This document shows positions 40,340-47,773 of a stretch of 47,808 nt of DNA, one piece after another. Under the pieces are notes generated by a model. The model did no database searches. It was not told the DNA's origin and was given only the letters and a program-made list of their open reading frames with translations. The stretch lies in NCBI RefSeq assembly GCF_002086635.1, contig NZ_MVHD01000046.1:1-47808 (forward strand), read 5' to 3'. The translations under genes and the position numbers were made by a program. Origin of the DNA: Mycobacterium alsense (GTDB lineage: Bacteria > Actinomycetota > Actinomycetes > Mycobacteriales > Mycobacteriaceae). Numbering within the stretch: position 1 is the first letter of the stretch; every line of letters starts with the position of its first letter.

Positions 40340-41281
40340 ATGAACGCGCGCGAAAGTTGGGGCATAACCACTAATCTCGGAGCGACCGCACTAGCTGTGG
40401 CCGCCCAGCGTGCCGCTGAAACAGCACAACAGGACCCACTGGTGCGAGACGAGTTCGCCGCGATTCTGGTGGCAGCAGTAGACGAGCCGGGCTGGCAAGC
40501 AATGGCGCGAGGCGATCTCTCTTGGATGAGTCCCGAGGACGACCTTGGGCGACGTACCGCAAAAACTGGCCGGGAATACGTCGCGACTAGGACTGTCTTC
40601 TTCGACGACTTCTGCGCGTCAGCGACAGAAGCTGGCATCGAACAAGTCGTGATCTTGGCAGCCGGCCTAGATGCAAGGGCGTACAGACTCCCGTGCCTGT
40701 CCGGTATCCATGTCTACGAAATCGACCAGCCAGCAGTACAAGTGTTCAAGGAATCCACTCTTACCGCGCACGGCGTAGCCCCAGTCGCTGATATTCACCC
40801 AGTTGCCATTGACCTTCGCGACGATCACTGGCCCATGGCCTTAACGGAGGCGGGATGGGACGAGGCGATGCCCACCGCATGGCTCGCAGAGGGACTCCTC
40901 CCCTACCTGACCTCCGATGAACACGACCAACTCTTCCGGACGGTGACCAACTTGAGCGCAGCCGACAGTCGATTGGCGGCGGAGGTTTACCACCACGCGA
41001 CAAATCACTTCGGCGAGGAACGCCTGGAACGGTGGCGGGTTGGAGCCGCCGAGATAGACGACGCTCTGGGTGTCGATGTGGACGTGACGGCGTTCATCAA
41101 ACACAAAGACGTCAGCGATACCGCGTCTTGGCTCACCAACCACGGCTGGGCTGCCGAGTCTCTCGACAGTCGCAACGAAATGGCACGTCTCGGTCGCCCT
41201 ATACCGACCGATCTCATCGACTCAGCACCCGCGAGTTCCCTCGTAACTGCGGTCCTTCGCGGACTACCCCCAGACGACTGA
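40340..41281 (+). CDS. SAM-dependent methyltransferase, TIGR00027 family, in element cargo
   Basis: A 313-residue family member with SWGITTNLGATALAVAAQRA, the SAM loop VVILAAGLDARAYRLP, YEIDQPAV and TAWLAEGLLPYLT. It shares the family layout with the chromosomal gene at 1052 but is well diverged. It is three bases downstream of the epoxide hydrolase, so they are one operon. It likely methylates a carboxyl or hydroxyl group of the module's product. Its stop lies 3 bases from the stop of the convergent recombinase, which may mark a cargo junction. Base composition is lower in GC than the flanks. Confidence 0.9.
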   Translation: MNARESWGITTNLGATALAVAAQRAAETAQQDPLVRDEFAAILVAAVDEPGWQAMARGDLSWMSPEDDLGRRTAKTGREYVATRTVFFDDFCASATEAGIEQVVILAAGLDARAYRLPCLSGIHVYEIDQPAVQVFKESTLTAHGVAPVADIHPVAIDLRDDHWPMALTEAGWDEAMPTAWLAEGLLPYLTSDEHDQLFRTVTNLSAADSRLAAEVYHHATNHFGEERLERWRVGAAEIDDALGVDVDVTAFIKHKDVSDTASWLTNHGWAAESLDSRNEMARLGRPIPTDLIDSAPASSLVTAVLRGLPPDD

Positions 41282-41284
41282 ACC

Positions 41285-41902
41285 TCAGTTGGCCACAGTT
41301 TCCGTCGCTAACACGCGATAAACCGTTGCGCGGCTGATGCCGAGCGCCTCGGCGATGGTCGGCACCGGCTCGCCGCTCTCACGCATCCGGTGGGCAAGCG
41401 CGGCCTTGCTCGCGTCGAGCTTCTTGGGCCTGCCGATGGGCATGTCGCGGACCTTGCGCGCCGCCCGCGACGCGGCCCGGCGCTCGCGCTGCAACTCAAG
41501 CTCAAGCTCGGCCAGCGACGCCAGCACGCCAGCAATCATCCGCCCGGTCGCGTTTGACGTGTCGATGCCCTCGCGCAGTGACCGTAAGACGATGCCACGC
41601 TCGCCGAGGTCACGGATCGTGGTCATGACCTCGGCGGCGTTGCGGCCCAGCCGGTCGATGCCGACGACCACGATGGTGTCGCCTGGCCGCGCGTAATCGA
41701 GCAGCGCGACGAGCCCGGGTCGCTGCTCACGAGTCGAGGTGCCGGTCAGCTTGTCGGAGTAGAGGCGTTCGGAATCGACCCCGGCAGCGGTGAGCGCATC
41801 AGCCTGCGCGTCGAGCGACTGATGGCCGGTGGAAACGCGGGCATAACCGAGCATTGCGCCGGTCGGCGCGTGGGCGGTTGCTGTGACGGTGGCGGTTGTC
41901 AT
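41285..41902 (-). CDS. serine recombinase (resolvase/invertase family)
   Basis: A 205-residue small serine recombinase. The catalytic Ser24 is in LGYARVSTGHQS, followed by GDTIVVVGIDRLGRNAAEVM (DRLGR arginines), the E-helix segment RMIAGVLASLAELE, and a C-terminal helix-turn-helix (VPTIAEALGISRATVYRVLA). All parts of a working resolvase are there. A nested palindrome just upstream (41915-41962) is its likely recombination site or operator. It directly abuts the lower-GC P450 cargo. It could have captured the cargo or resolve element dimers. Confidence 0.92.
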   Translation of the reverse strand: MTTATVTATAHAPTGAMLGYARVSTGHQSLDAQADALTAAGVDSERLYSDKLTGTSTREQRPGLVALLDYARPGDTIVVVGIDRLGRNAAEVMTTIRDLGERGIVLRSLREGIDTSNATGRMIAGVLASLAELELELQRERRAASRAARKVRDMPIGRPKKLDASKAALAHRMRESGEPVPTIAEALGISRATVYRVLATETVAN

Positions 41903-41914
41903 GGCCCAAGCCTA

Positions 41915-41962
41915 TCTCAAAAGTCAGCACGTCGCTATTTCGATACGCGACAACTTTTGAGA
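41915..41962. promoter_or_regulatory. nested palindrome, candidate resolvase site
   Basis: The outer arms TCTCAAAAGT (41915-41924) and ACTTTTGAGA (41953-41962) are exact reverse complements. The inner arms GTCGC (41931-41935) and GCGAC (41947-41951) are too. The 48-base unit sits 13 bases ahead of the recombinase start, where res sites and resolvase operators normally lie. Confidence 0.6.
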
Positions 41963-42036
41963 CTTGTGATCATGAGAAATGCTGTGAGAGTTCGGGTGAT
42001 CGCATCATGTCGCAAAACTAAATATTTGAGACGGGC

Positions 42037-42570
42037 TCAGAACTCTCGCAAGCCGTTGCCGGTCGGCAGCTCACGCCCGCGAGCGATGATGTGCCGACGG
42101 TGGATGCGGCGACCATCCGGCAGCTCGACCATCGCCGACGTGCTGGCCGGCGCGGCCTGTTCGGTCTCGGTCTCGGTCTCAGGTTCGGGGTCGAGGTATG
42201 GTTCTGGCTCCGGTGCGCTGCTGAGATCGCCTTCGTATAGCTCCATTTCGGGGCTGAGCGTCCCGCTCGCGCCCGAAGTGCCGGCCGGCGGGTCAATGGT
42301 GCTTAGCGGAACTCCCGCGCGTAAACGTGCCACAGCCAGCCACTCGCTCAGCTCATCGGCCGACAGGCCACCGACGGCGAGCACCTGGCGCGCGACGTCG
42401 ATATGCAGCGGCCACAGCGGATCGTCTTCGCCGACAACGCTGCCGAACGATGCCTTGCATTCGTCGGCGACGGCCTGGTTTAACTGCGTTGGATCAAGCC
42501 GACTTTCGGCCACGTCCTCGGCCACTGACATCGCGGCGTCGATGACATCGCGTTTGGTTATTGCGCTCAC
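42037..42570 (-). CDS. hypothetical acidic protein
   Basis: A 177-residue protein. A helical N-terminal domain (KRDVIDAAMSVAEDVAESRL, then PLWPLHIDVARQVLAVGG) is followed by a Pro/Glu/Thr-rich linker (about 120-145) and a short C-terminal motif GRRIHRRHIIARGREL. GTG 42570 overlaps the stop of the upstream gene, so the two are coupled. Function unknown; it may partner the DNA-binding protein encoded ahead of it. Confidence 0.65.
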   Translation of the reverse strand: MSAITKRDVIDAAMSVAEDVAESRLDPTQLNQAVADECKASFGSVVGEDDPLWPLHIDVARQVLAVGGLSADELSEWLAVARLRAGVPLSTIDPPAGTSGASGTLSPEMELYEGDLSSAPEPEPYLDPEPETETETEQAAPASTSAMVELPDGRRIHRRHIIARGRELPTGNGLREF

Positions 42571-43025
42571 TGCTCGATCTCCTTTGTCGCCGGCACCTCG
42601 ACCACCTCGGCGTCGACCGCCGCCAGCAGCCGCTCGCGGGTGTCGGCGATGATCGCCGCAGGCGTCTGGGTCACGTTGATGTTGACGGTCTCCGGTTCGT
42701 ACAGCCCGTCGAGCTTGGCTAGCTCGGCCTCGTTGCGGATGATCTCGCGGTTGAGGGTCACCAGCGTGTCGTCGTCGCCGGCGCGGTATGCCGCCGTGAA
42801 CCGCTGGGTCAGCGCGCGGGTGCGCGTCTGGATGGCGAACTTGTGCGCCTCGAATGAAGTGGTCTTCGGTTCGCGCCGCAGCCGCTCCACGTGACGATTG
42901 ACGGCGCTCTGGGCCGCGCCGACAGAGCGGTAGCCGAGACGGTCGCAGACCTCGCGCCAGGAGTGCCGGCTGGCGCGAAGCTGGAACGCTTCGGCGGCGC
43001 GCTCACGGCTGGCGTAGCGCGGCAT
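42567..43025 (-). CDS. DNA-binding protein, possible terminase small subunit
   Basis: A 152-residue protein from ATG 43025 (MPRYASRERAAEAF); ATG 43040 is also possible. Residues about 5-45 form a helix-turn-helix (SWREVCDRLGYRSVGAAQSA). A helical arm follows (QRFTAAYRAGDDDTLVTLNR) with GLYEPETVNINVT near the C-terminus, a combination often seen in phage small terminases. It is far from terL, separated by the inserted cargo, and may have been adjacent to the packaging genes before the cargo arrived. A regulator is the alternative. Confidence 0.6.
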   Translation of the reverse strand: MPRYASRERAAEAFQLRASRHSWREVCDRLGYRSVGAAQSAVNRHVERLRREPKTTSFEAHKFAIQTRTRALTQRFTAAYRAGDDDTLVTLNREIIRNEAELAKLDGLYEPETVNINVTQTPAAIIADTRERLLAAVDAEVVEVPATKEIEQ

Positions 43026-43367
43026 CACAGGACCGGGCATACCGAATTTCTACCGCATTACAGTGCAACGGTTTCGGAGCCACGTCGGCCGGCGGTCGCG
43101 CGCGGGTTTGGGCCGGTATCGGCGGAGCACAATGCCTACGGGGGTCGGGAAATTGGTTGCAGCGGTGCCGGTTTGGGCTCGGGTCAGCTGTTGGCTGCCG
43201 GGTGTTACCTGTTGATCGGTCACGCCGCCTGACACTGCCGGGTGTCGGGTGGGCTGTGCGTCGGGGGCCACAGCCCCAGACACCGCTCACATGACCGACC
43301 CGTGGCGCAGCCTCTATCCAATGCCTTCGCTGCTGTCGAATGAGCCGACTGCGCCCACGGACCGGCC
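43026..43367. other. intergenic stretch without a recognised gene
   Basis: About 340 bases between the small-terminase-like gene and the palindrome cluster. Short open frames exist in several directions but none has a protein-like composition or a convincing ribosome site. Nothing else seen, apart from the presumed promoter for the gene at 42567-43025. Confidence 0.4.
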
Positions 43368-43686
43368 GAGTGCGCGGGTCCCTTAAAGACCCCGCGCACT
43401 CCGCGCGGTTCCTGTCGGCGAACCCGCGCACTTCCGCGCACTTGATAGTAAAAACACCCTGTGAGCTGCGATTTGTAGTGCGCGGATTATTGAGCCGCGC
43501 ACTTCGGCGCACTTCCGCGCATTAAACCCCGCCCAAGTCGGCGTAGTCAGCGTTTGCGCTGGTCAGGCGATCTTTCGGAGTGCGCGGATTACGCGCCGCG
43601 CACTCGTTCGCTGACCTGGGCTTTTGCGGCAGGTGCGCGGGGCTCACCCGCGCACTTGACTTGGGCTTTTGCAGCGAGTGCGCCGA
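43368..43686. repeat. cluster of GTGCGCGG/CCGCGCAC palindromes (iteron-like)
   Basis: Ten exact copies of the octamer in one or other direction, at about 43370, 43392, 43424, 43434, 43478, 43495, 43580, 43596, 43633 and 43648, plus near copies at 43506, 43514 and 43679. Eight of them form four hairpins: 43368-43378 with 43391-43401 (11-base arms), 43477-43485 with 43495-43503, 43578-43587 with 43596-43605, and 43633-43641 with 43647-43655. The cluster directly follows the RepA-like gene, so a replication origin is the leading idea; a repressor-binding region is the alternative. Confidence 0.75.
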
Positions 43687-43689
43687 CCG

Positions 43690-45291
43690 TCAGTCGGTGG
43701 GGTTGGCGCGGTCGACGCACTCGGCGGCGAGCGGCTCCGGGTCGGTCAGCGGGTCGCCGGTGCGGTCAGCGGCGTACCACTCGGGGCGAGTGTCGGTGCC
43801 CTTGTTGACCACGTAGCCGAGGAGCCCGAGCCGTTCGACCGAACGGCGCAATCGGTCCCGCGAGACGTTGTGGCGCGTCTCGGTCGGTAGGTCTTGCAGC
43901 GCCCTAACTGACTTGCCGGGGTGATCGTTGATCAGCTTCCACACGATGTCGTCGTTTTTGTGGTCAGCGGCCTTGGCGCGGTCGGCTGAAACGGTGTTGC
44001 CGCTCATCGTCAACCCGCGTCGGCCGTCGTCAGTCGGCTTGAGGGCTAGCAGGCCGGGCGGCACGTTAACGCCGCGCCGACCGAACGCCTCAAAGGTGCG
44101 CGGGGTGTCGGCGGCCGGCGGGCCATCTAACCGAATGGTCGCCAGCGTATCGACCGCACCCTCGATCGAGCTGTGCCCACGCGCACCCTTGTCGGGGTCC
44201 TTGCCGAGGTGATGGGTGATAACCCGCCCGACGGCCCCACACTCCACCGCCAAGGTCTTGAAGCCCTCGATCACGTCGGCCACCTGCGATGAACTCTCAT
44301 CGACGTTCAGTGCCGAGAGCACGGTGTAAAGGCAGTCGAGGATGATGAACGACCCCGGCCTGATCTGGTCGCGCCAGTAGGCCCGCGTGGCGTCGTCGCG
44401 CATGTTCAGCATCGCGCTGCGCCCCAGCAGGTCGTGATAGTTGATCCGGCGCAGCAGGGCCGGATCGCTCACTCCCGCCGCCGATAGCTCGTACTGCATC
44501 ATGTCAGCGCCCATCTCGGTGTCCAGGAACACCACGTCCGCGTCGGCGGCCAGCAGGGTGGCGAACTTGCCGAGAAACTTGCCGCCGGTCAGCAGCGCCC
44601 GCAGCAGATCCACATTGGCGGTGGTCTTGCCCGCCTTGCGCTCGGAGAACAGGCCCATGCTCTTGCCCAGCGGGATCAGGTTGTCAACGATGAACGGATC
44701 GTCGGGCGGCGTGTATGTCGATAGGTCTACCCGCGTGCTGATGTCCGCATACCCGGCAGCGGCGCGCTCGGCGGCGAGCTGACGCGCCATCTCGCGGACC
44801 TGATTCTTTTGGTCTTCCAGCATCGCCGCTGCCCGGAGAGTCAGCGCCTTGATCTCGTCGGGCGACAAAGGGGTCAACGCCTTGATCTGAGCGTCGGTGG
44901 CTCCTACATTGACAGCGTCCGCACCCGAGAACATCAACTTCGGCTCGGCCTTCAACGGGTTGGTCCGACTCTCCTCTTTGGCGATCTTCTCGGCCTGCTT
45001 GCGTGCCCACCCGGCACTCATCCCGTCGAGCACGGCGGCATCGAACCGCAGCTTGCCGAACTGTTTTTGCCGTTTCTCGGTGACCGCCTGCGCCGCGTGC
45101 TCGGCCTCGCGCCGCTCTCGATGCTTCTGATTGGTCGAAAGCGTGTCGAACGGGTTGTACCCCTCGTCGCCCGGTTGCCGGCCGTTTATGTCCGCCTGAT
45201 CGTCGGCGTCGCCGTGATGCCCGTTGTGGCCGTTGGTGTTCGCCGATCCGGCACGGTTGCCCCTCTGGGAGGTATTCTGTTCGCGAGTCAC
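43690..45291 (-). CDS. RepA-like AAA ATPase/helicase
   Basis: A 533-residue protein. A charged, Asn/Gly/His-rich N-terminus and a helical middle precede a RepA/AAA_25-type RecA-fold ATPase: Walker A SERKAGKTT (216-224), VVFLDTEMGADMM, Walker B FIILDC (Asp319) and ITHHLGKD, all as in plasmid RepA hexameric helicases. The C-terminus (about 450-530) looks like a winged-helix domain (VRALQDLPTETRHNVSRDRL, LLGYVVNKG). GTG 45291 start. It lies next to the excisionase gene and just upstream of the palindrome cluster, fitting a replication module that copies the element after excision. Confidence 0.85.
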   Translation of the reverse strand: MTREQNTSQRGNRAGSANTNGHNGHHGDADDQADINGRQPGDEGYNPFDTLSTNQKHRERREAEHAAQAVTEKRQKQFGKLRFDAAVLDGMSAGWARKQAEKIAKEESRTNPLKAEPKLMFSGADAVNVGATDAQIKALTPLSPDEIKALTLRAAAMLEDQKNQVREMARQLAAERAAAGYADISTRVDLSTYTPPDDPFIVDNLIPLGKSMGLFSERKAGKTTANVDLLRALLTGGKFLGKFATLLAADADVVFLDTEMGADMMQYELSAAGVSDPALLRRINYHDLLGRSAMLNMRDDATRAYWRDQIRPGSFIILDCLYTVLSALNVDESSSQVADVIEGFKTLAVECGAVGRVITHHLGKDPDKGARGHSSIEGAVDTLATIRLDGPPAADTPRTFEAFGRRGVNVPPGLLALKPTDDGRRGLTMSGNTVSADRAKAADHKNDDIVWKLINDHPGKSVRALQDLPTETRHNVSRDRLRRSVERLGLLGYVVNKGTDTRPEWYAADRTGDPLTDPEPLAAECVDRANPTD

Positions 45292-45401
45292 TGCTGTTCC
45301 TGTCAGGTCTCGTAGGTGGTTTGGTGGTGGGATTCCGGTCCCGGCTGTGCGTTGAGGCCAAGAGACGCGCCGGGCCCGGAATTTCTCCCTATGGGGTTCC
45401 G

Positions 45402-45632
45402 TCAGTTCGCTTGCGCCGCTGCCTTTCCCGGCGTCACAGTGTTGGCCGTGATGAAGGCGGCGATGTCGTCGGCGCGGTAGCGGACGCGCCGCCCCAACTT
45501 CACGTAGGGCATACCGACTCCCCGGGATCGATCGGTCTTGAGCGACGCGACGGGTACGCCGGTGGCCGCTTCCACCTGCTTTTCGGTCAGCAGCACCGGC
45601 ACAATGCCGCTGGCAGTGGCGATCTCAGTCAT
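45402..45632 (-). CDS. excisionase/AlpA-like helix-turn-helix protein
   Basis: A 76-residue protein from ATG 45632 (MTEIATASG), with the MerR-type helix_17 fold: LLTEKQVEAATGVPVASLKT, then GMPYVKLGRRVRYRADDIAA. This is the usual form of phage and satellite excisionases/AlpA activators. It lies upstream of the RepA-like gene on the same strand, with about 110 bases between. It would direct excision or switch on replication. Confidence 0.85.
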   Translation of the reverse strand: MTEIATASGIVPVLLTEKQVEAATGVPVASLKTDRSRGVGMPYVKLGRRVRYRADDIAAFITANTVTPGKAAAQAN

Positions 45633-45698
45633 GCTCGACCTCCCGGTCAGTTGCGCCCGATTGCGGTGTGGTGCGTACGGTAGACCGCGACCATGCAC

Positions 45699-45959
45699 TC
45701 ACCCGGCCGGGCGGATCGAGAATGCCGACTTGGGAGCCGTTGTGCCCGAGATGATTTCGTGGCGACGGGTCGGGTCGATATTGACTACGGTGTGCACGTC
45801 GATGCAGCGCGGGCCGCACGGAGTCAGCTCGGCGAGCGCCTGGCGTGCCTCGTCGCTGCTTGGCCAATAAGTGACCTCGATACCCCGGCCCTCGACGTAG
45901 TGACAGATCAGCGCGACTCGGCCACGTGGCGAACCGCCGGGGTTGAGGTAGAGGCTCAC
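45699..45959 (-). CDS. small hypothetical protein
   Basis: An 86-residue protein (GTG 45959) with strands such as VALICHYVEGRGIEVTYWPS, then SSDEARQALAELTPCGPRCI and VVNIDPTRRHE. Its start overlaps the stop of the upstream helix-turn-helix gene (GTGA), so the two are coupled. Family not recognised; a small single-domain phage protein. Confidence 0.65.
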   Translation of the reverse strand: MSLYLNPGGSPRGRVALICHYVEGRGIEVTYWPSSDEARQALAELTPCGPRCIDVHTVVNIDPTRRHEIISGTTAPKSAFSIRPAG

Positions 45960-46204
45960 TTCGCGCTGCCCAGGCGGTCGGCATAGATTTCAGCCGGAAT
46001 GACCGGCCGCATCAGTGCATTGACGTCGGCGACCTTCACGCGGATGGCTGCGCCGGGCTTGTTGCTGAATCTGTACGCCGGCAGCTCGCCGGCAGAGATT
46101 TTCTCGCGCAAGGTGAATACCGAGCAGTCGATGCGCTCGGCGGCGTGTTGCAGCGACTCGAAGTCGCGGCGGCCCGAAGTGATGGGAGTGGGTGTGTTGC
46201 TCAC
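45956..46204 (-). CDS. helix-turn-helix DNA-binding protein, second excisionase-like gene
   Basis: An 82-residue protein (GTG 46204) with SLQHAAERIDCSVFTLREKI, SAGELPAYRFSNKPGAAIRV and KVADVNALM, the helix_17 excisionase pattern of actinobacterial elements. It is the first gene after the integrase in the leftward run. The 166 bases to the integrase stop contain GTGTGAGCG/GTGCGTGAGCG tandem-like repeats (about 46243-46270) that may belong to its promoter. Confidence 0.8.
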   Translation of the reverse strand: MSNTPTPITSGRRDFESLQHAAERIDCSVFTLREKISAGELPAYRFSNKPGAAIRVKVADVNALMRPVIPAEIYADRLGSAK

Positions 46205-46370
46205 TGGATTCGCTCTCCGGTTTGGTGCTTCCCCGGTAGCGGGAGCGTGCGTGTGAGCGTGTGCGTGAGCGGGTCTGGGGCTGTGACCCGACGGCTAGTT
46301 TAGCCGATAGATCCGCAGAGCGGTGTCAGGTTCTGACTAGGCGCGCGTAATTGCTGCGGCTCAAGACGTT

Positions 46371-47552
46371 TCAAGCCGACGGTGGCGCGTCGGCGGTAGC
46401 AGTCGCCAGCGCGGACAGTCGATCGGCCAGCGCAGCGGCACGGCCCTCGGCGGTGTGCTGGTAGCGCATGGACATGTTCGGCGAGGTGTGGCCTAGCCGG
46501 TCCATCAGCTCGCGCAGCGTTGCGCCGGTTTGTGCGGCCATCACGCCCGCCGCGTGGCGCAAGTCGTGAAAATGTAGGTCCGGACGGCCAATAGCGGCCC
46601 TGGCGGTGTCCCAGGGGCCACGAAACTGCCACTCGCCATGAAACGAGCCGGTCGCCGGGTCGATGAACAGGAGCGCGCCGGCGGCCGGGCCGACGTGGCG
46701 TTGCAGGTGCTCGATCACCGCCGGCCGGACGTGCGGCGGCACGCTCACCACGCGCCGCGATTCCCGAGTCTTGGTCGGTCCGACCTCGAACCGGCGCTCG
46801 CGGTAGGTCACGGCTCGCTCGATGCGCACGCTGGACCCATCGGCGGCGACGTCGTTGCGCCGCAGTGCGAACACTTCGCCCTTGCGCAGCCCGCACCATC
46901 CGGCCAGCAGCACCGCCAGGCGCAGCTCGTCGGGCATTTTCTCGGCCAGCTCGGTCAACTGCGCCGCGTCGAGCAGCACCACCGAACGCCGCGCGTGTTT
47001 GACCTGGGCAGCGCCCTTGATCCGGCACGGGTTGCGCTCGATCAGGTCGTCAGCCACGGCGGTGTTGAGCACTCCGTTGAGCACGGCGTACGCCTGCGCG
47101 TTGCGGGTCTCGTGCTCGCCGCCCAACCCGGCGAACCAGGCCCGCACGCGCTCGGGCGTGATCTCGGCCAGACCGAGATCACCCAGCGCCGGGAGAATGT
47201 GGTTATCCAGGTGCCCTCGATAGTTGTCGCGAGTGCGGCGGGCCAGCTTAGTCTTGTTGTCCAGCCACATATCCGCGTACGTGCGCAGCGTCAGCTTGGT
47301 CGCCTTCGCTTTGGCGGCGCGCTCGGCCGGCGGGGTCCACTCCCCCGGTCGGCGGCGGTCCCGGTCGATCAAGTCCTCCTCATCTTGGAGCCAGTGTCCC
47401 GCAGAGGATTTCGTCGGGAATGTGGCCAGCGCCTTATAGATCAACCCGTTGTGCAGATACGACGCCTGCCACCGGCCCGAGGGCAATTGGCGCAGCCGGC
47501 CAAACGATCGCCGCGTGCGCTCGGCCTTCGCTGCCGGCCTCCGTCGTGCCAT
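46371..47552 (-). CDS. int: tyrosine integrase of the element
   Basis: A 393-residue site-specific integrase. It has an arm-binding N-terminus (SFGRLRQLPSGRWQASYLHN), a SAM-like core-binding domain (LRTYADMWLDNKTKLARRTR) and a catalytic domain with Arg223 (GLRKGE), His329 and Arg332 (HDLRHAAG), a His in RLGHTS, and nucleophile Tyr364 (MRYQHT). All catalytic residues are present. ATG 47552 is used; the longer frame from 47594 would read through the right arm repeats. It lies 156 bases inside attR, at the end opposite the intact tRNA. Confidence 0.94.
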   Translation of the reverse strand: MARRRPAAKAERTRRSFGRLRQLPSGRWQASYLHNGLIYKALATFPTKSSAGHWLQDEEDLIDRDRRRPGEWTPPAERAAKAKATKLTLRTYADMWLDNKTKLARRTRDNYRGHLDNHILPALGDLGLAEITPERVRAWFAGLGGEHETRNAQAYAVLNGVLNTAVADDLIERNPCRIKGAAQVKHARRSVVLLDAAQLTELAEKMPDELRLAVLLAGWCGLRKGEVFALRRNDVAADGSSVRIERAVTYRERRFEVGPTKTRESRRVVSVPPHVRPAVIEHLQRHVGPAAGALLFIDPATGSFHGEWQFRGPWDTARAAIGRPDLHFHDLRHAAGVMAAQTGATLRELMDRLGHTSPNMSMRYQHTAEGRAAALADRLSALATATADAPPSA

Positions 47553-47569
47553 TGGTGTGCCCCCGTCCT

Positions 47570-47588
47570 CGTGCAATCTCCGTGCAAT
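47570..47588 (+). promoter_or_regulatory. right integrase arm-site candidates (CGTGCAAT pair)
   Basis: CGTGCAAT at 47570-47577 and again at 47581-47588, 11 bases apart. This repeats the motif and spacing found inside attL (31720-31738). It lies just upstream of the integrase start, so it could also couple integrase expression to integration. Confidence 0.6.
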
Positions 47589-47708
47589 AGTCACCTTAAC
47601 GTAGTCCGACAGAACCTTGCAGAGCCAACGGCAATAACTCGCAGTTCAGTGCCCATTCGGCGTCTTTGATCAGGTCAACGGTGAAATCGCACTGAGCTTA
47701 CCGGCTAA

Positions 47709-47731
47709 TTCGAATCCTGCCGGGGGCACCA
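47709..47731 (+). other. attR core
   Basis: An exact 23-base copy of the tRNA-Arg 3' end found at 31672-31694, ending in the CCA. It marks the right limit of the element and the original downstream flank of the tRNA gene. Confidence 0.93.
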
Positions 47732-47734
47732 TGT

Positions 47735-47773
47735 CATGTCTCGGGACATCGTTGACAGGTGTCCCGAGACATG
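47735..47773. terminator. 39-bp perfect palindrome just outside attR
   Basis: Arms CATGTCTCGGGACA (47735-47748) and TGTCCCGAGACATG (47760-47773) are exact reverse complements around an 11-base loop. Before the element integrated, this sat right after the tRNA-Arg gene, so it may be that gene's terminator. It could also be the terminal repeat of an insertion sequence that continues past the window. Confidence 0.5.

Larger units (their letters stand above)
31672..47731. mobile_element. 16-kb integrated phage-satellite-like element in tRNA-Arg(CCT)
   Basis: Bounded by identical 23-base copies of the tRNA 3' end (31672-31694 and 47709-47731). Contents from right to left: tyrosine integrase, two excisionase-like proteins, RepA-like ATPase, palindrome cluster, possible small terminase, serine recombinase, P450 cargo, capsid-like protein, M41-like protein, large terminase, ImmA-like protease and a membrane protein. 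Almost all non-cargo genes are on the minus strand. No portal, tail, tape-measure or lysis gene is seen. This is like phiRv1/phiRv2 or capsid-encoding satellites, which need a helper phage; being a decayed prophage is the alternative. Confidence 0.88.

Noticed and set aside
37709..41962. Cargo block as a Tn3-type transposon
   Set aside because: There is a serine recombinase but no transposase, and I could not find matching terminal repeats near 37.7-37.9 kb.
43368..43686. CRISPR array reading of the repeated octamers
   Set aside because: Units are short, inverted and unevenly spaced with no constant-length spacers and no cas genes, so an origin-like palindrome cluster fits better.
31672..47731. 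Complete inducible prophage
   Set aside because: At 16 kb and without portal, tail, tape-measure or lysis genes it cannot make a whole phage by itself.
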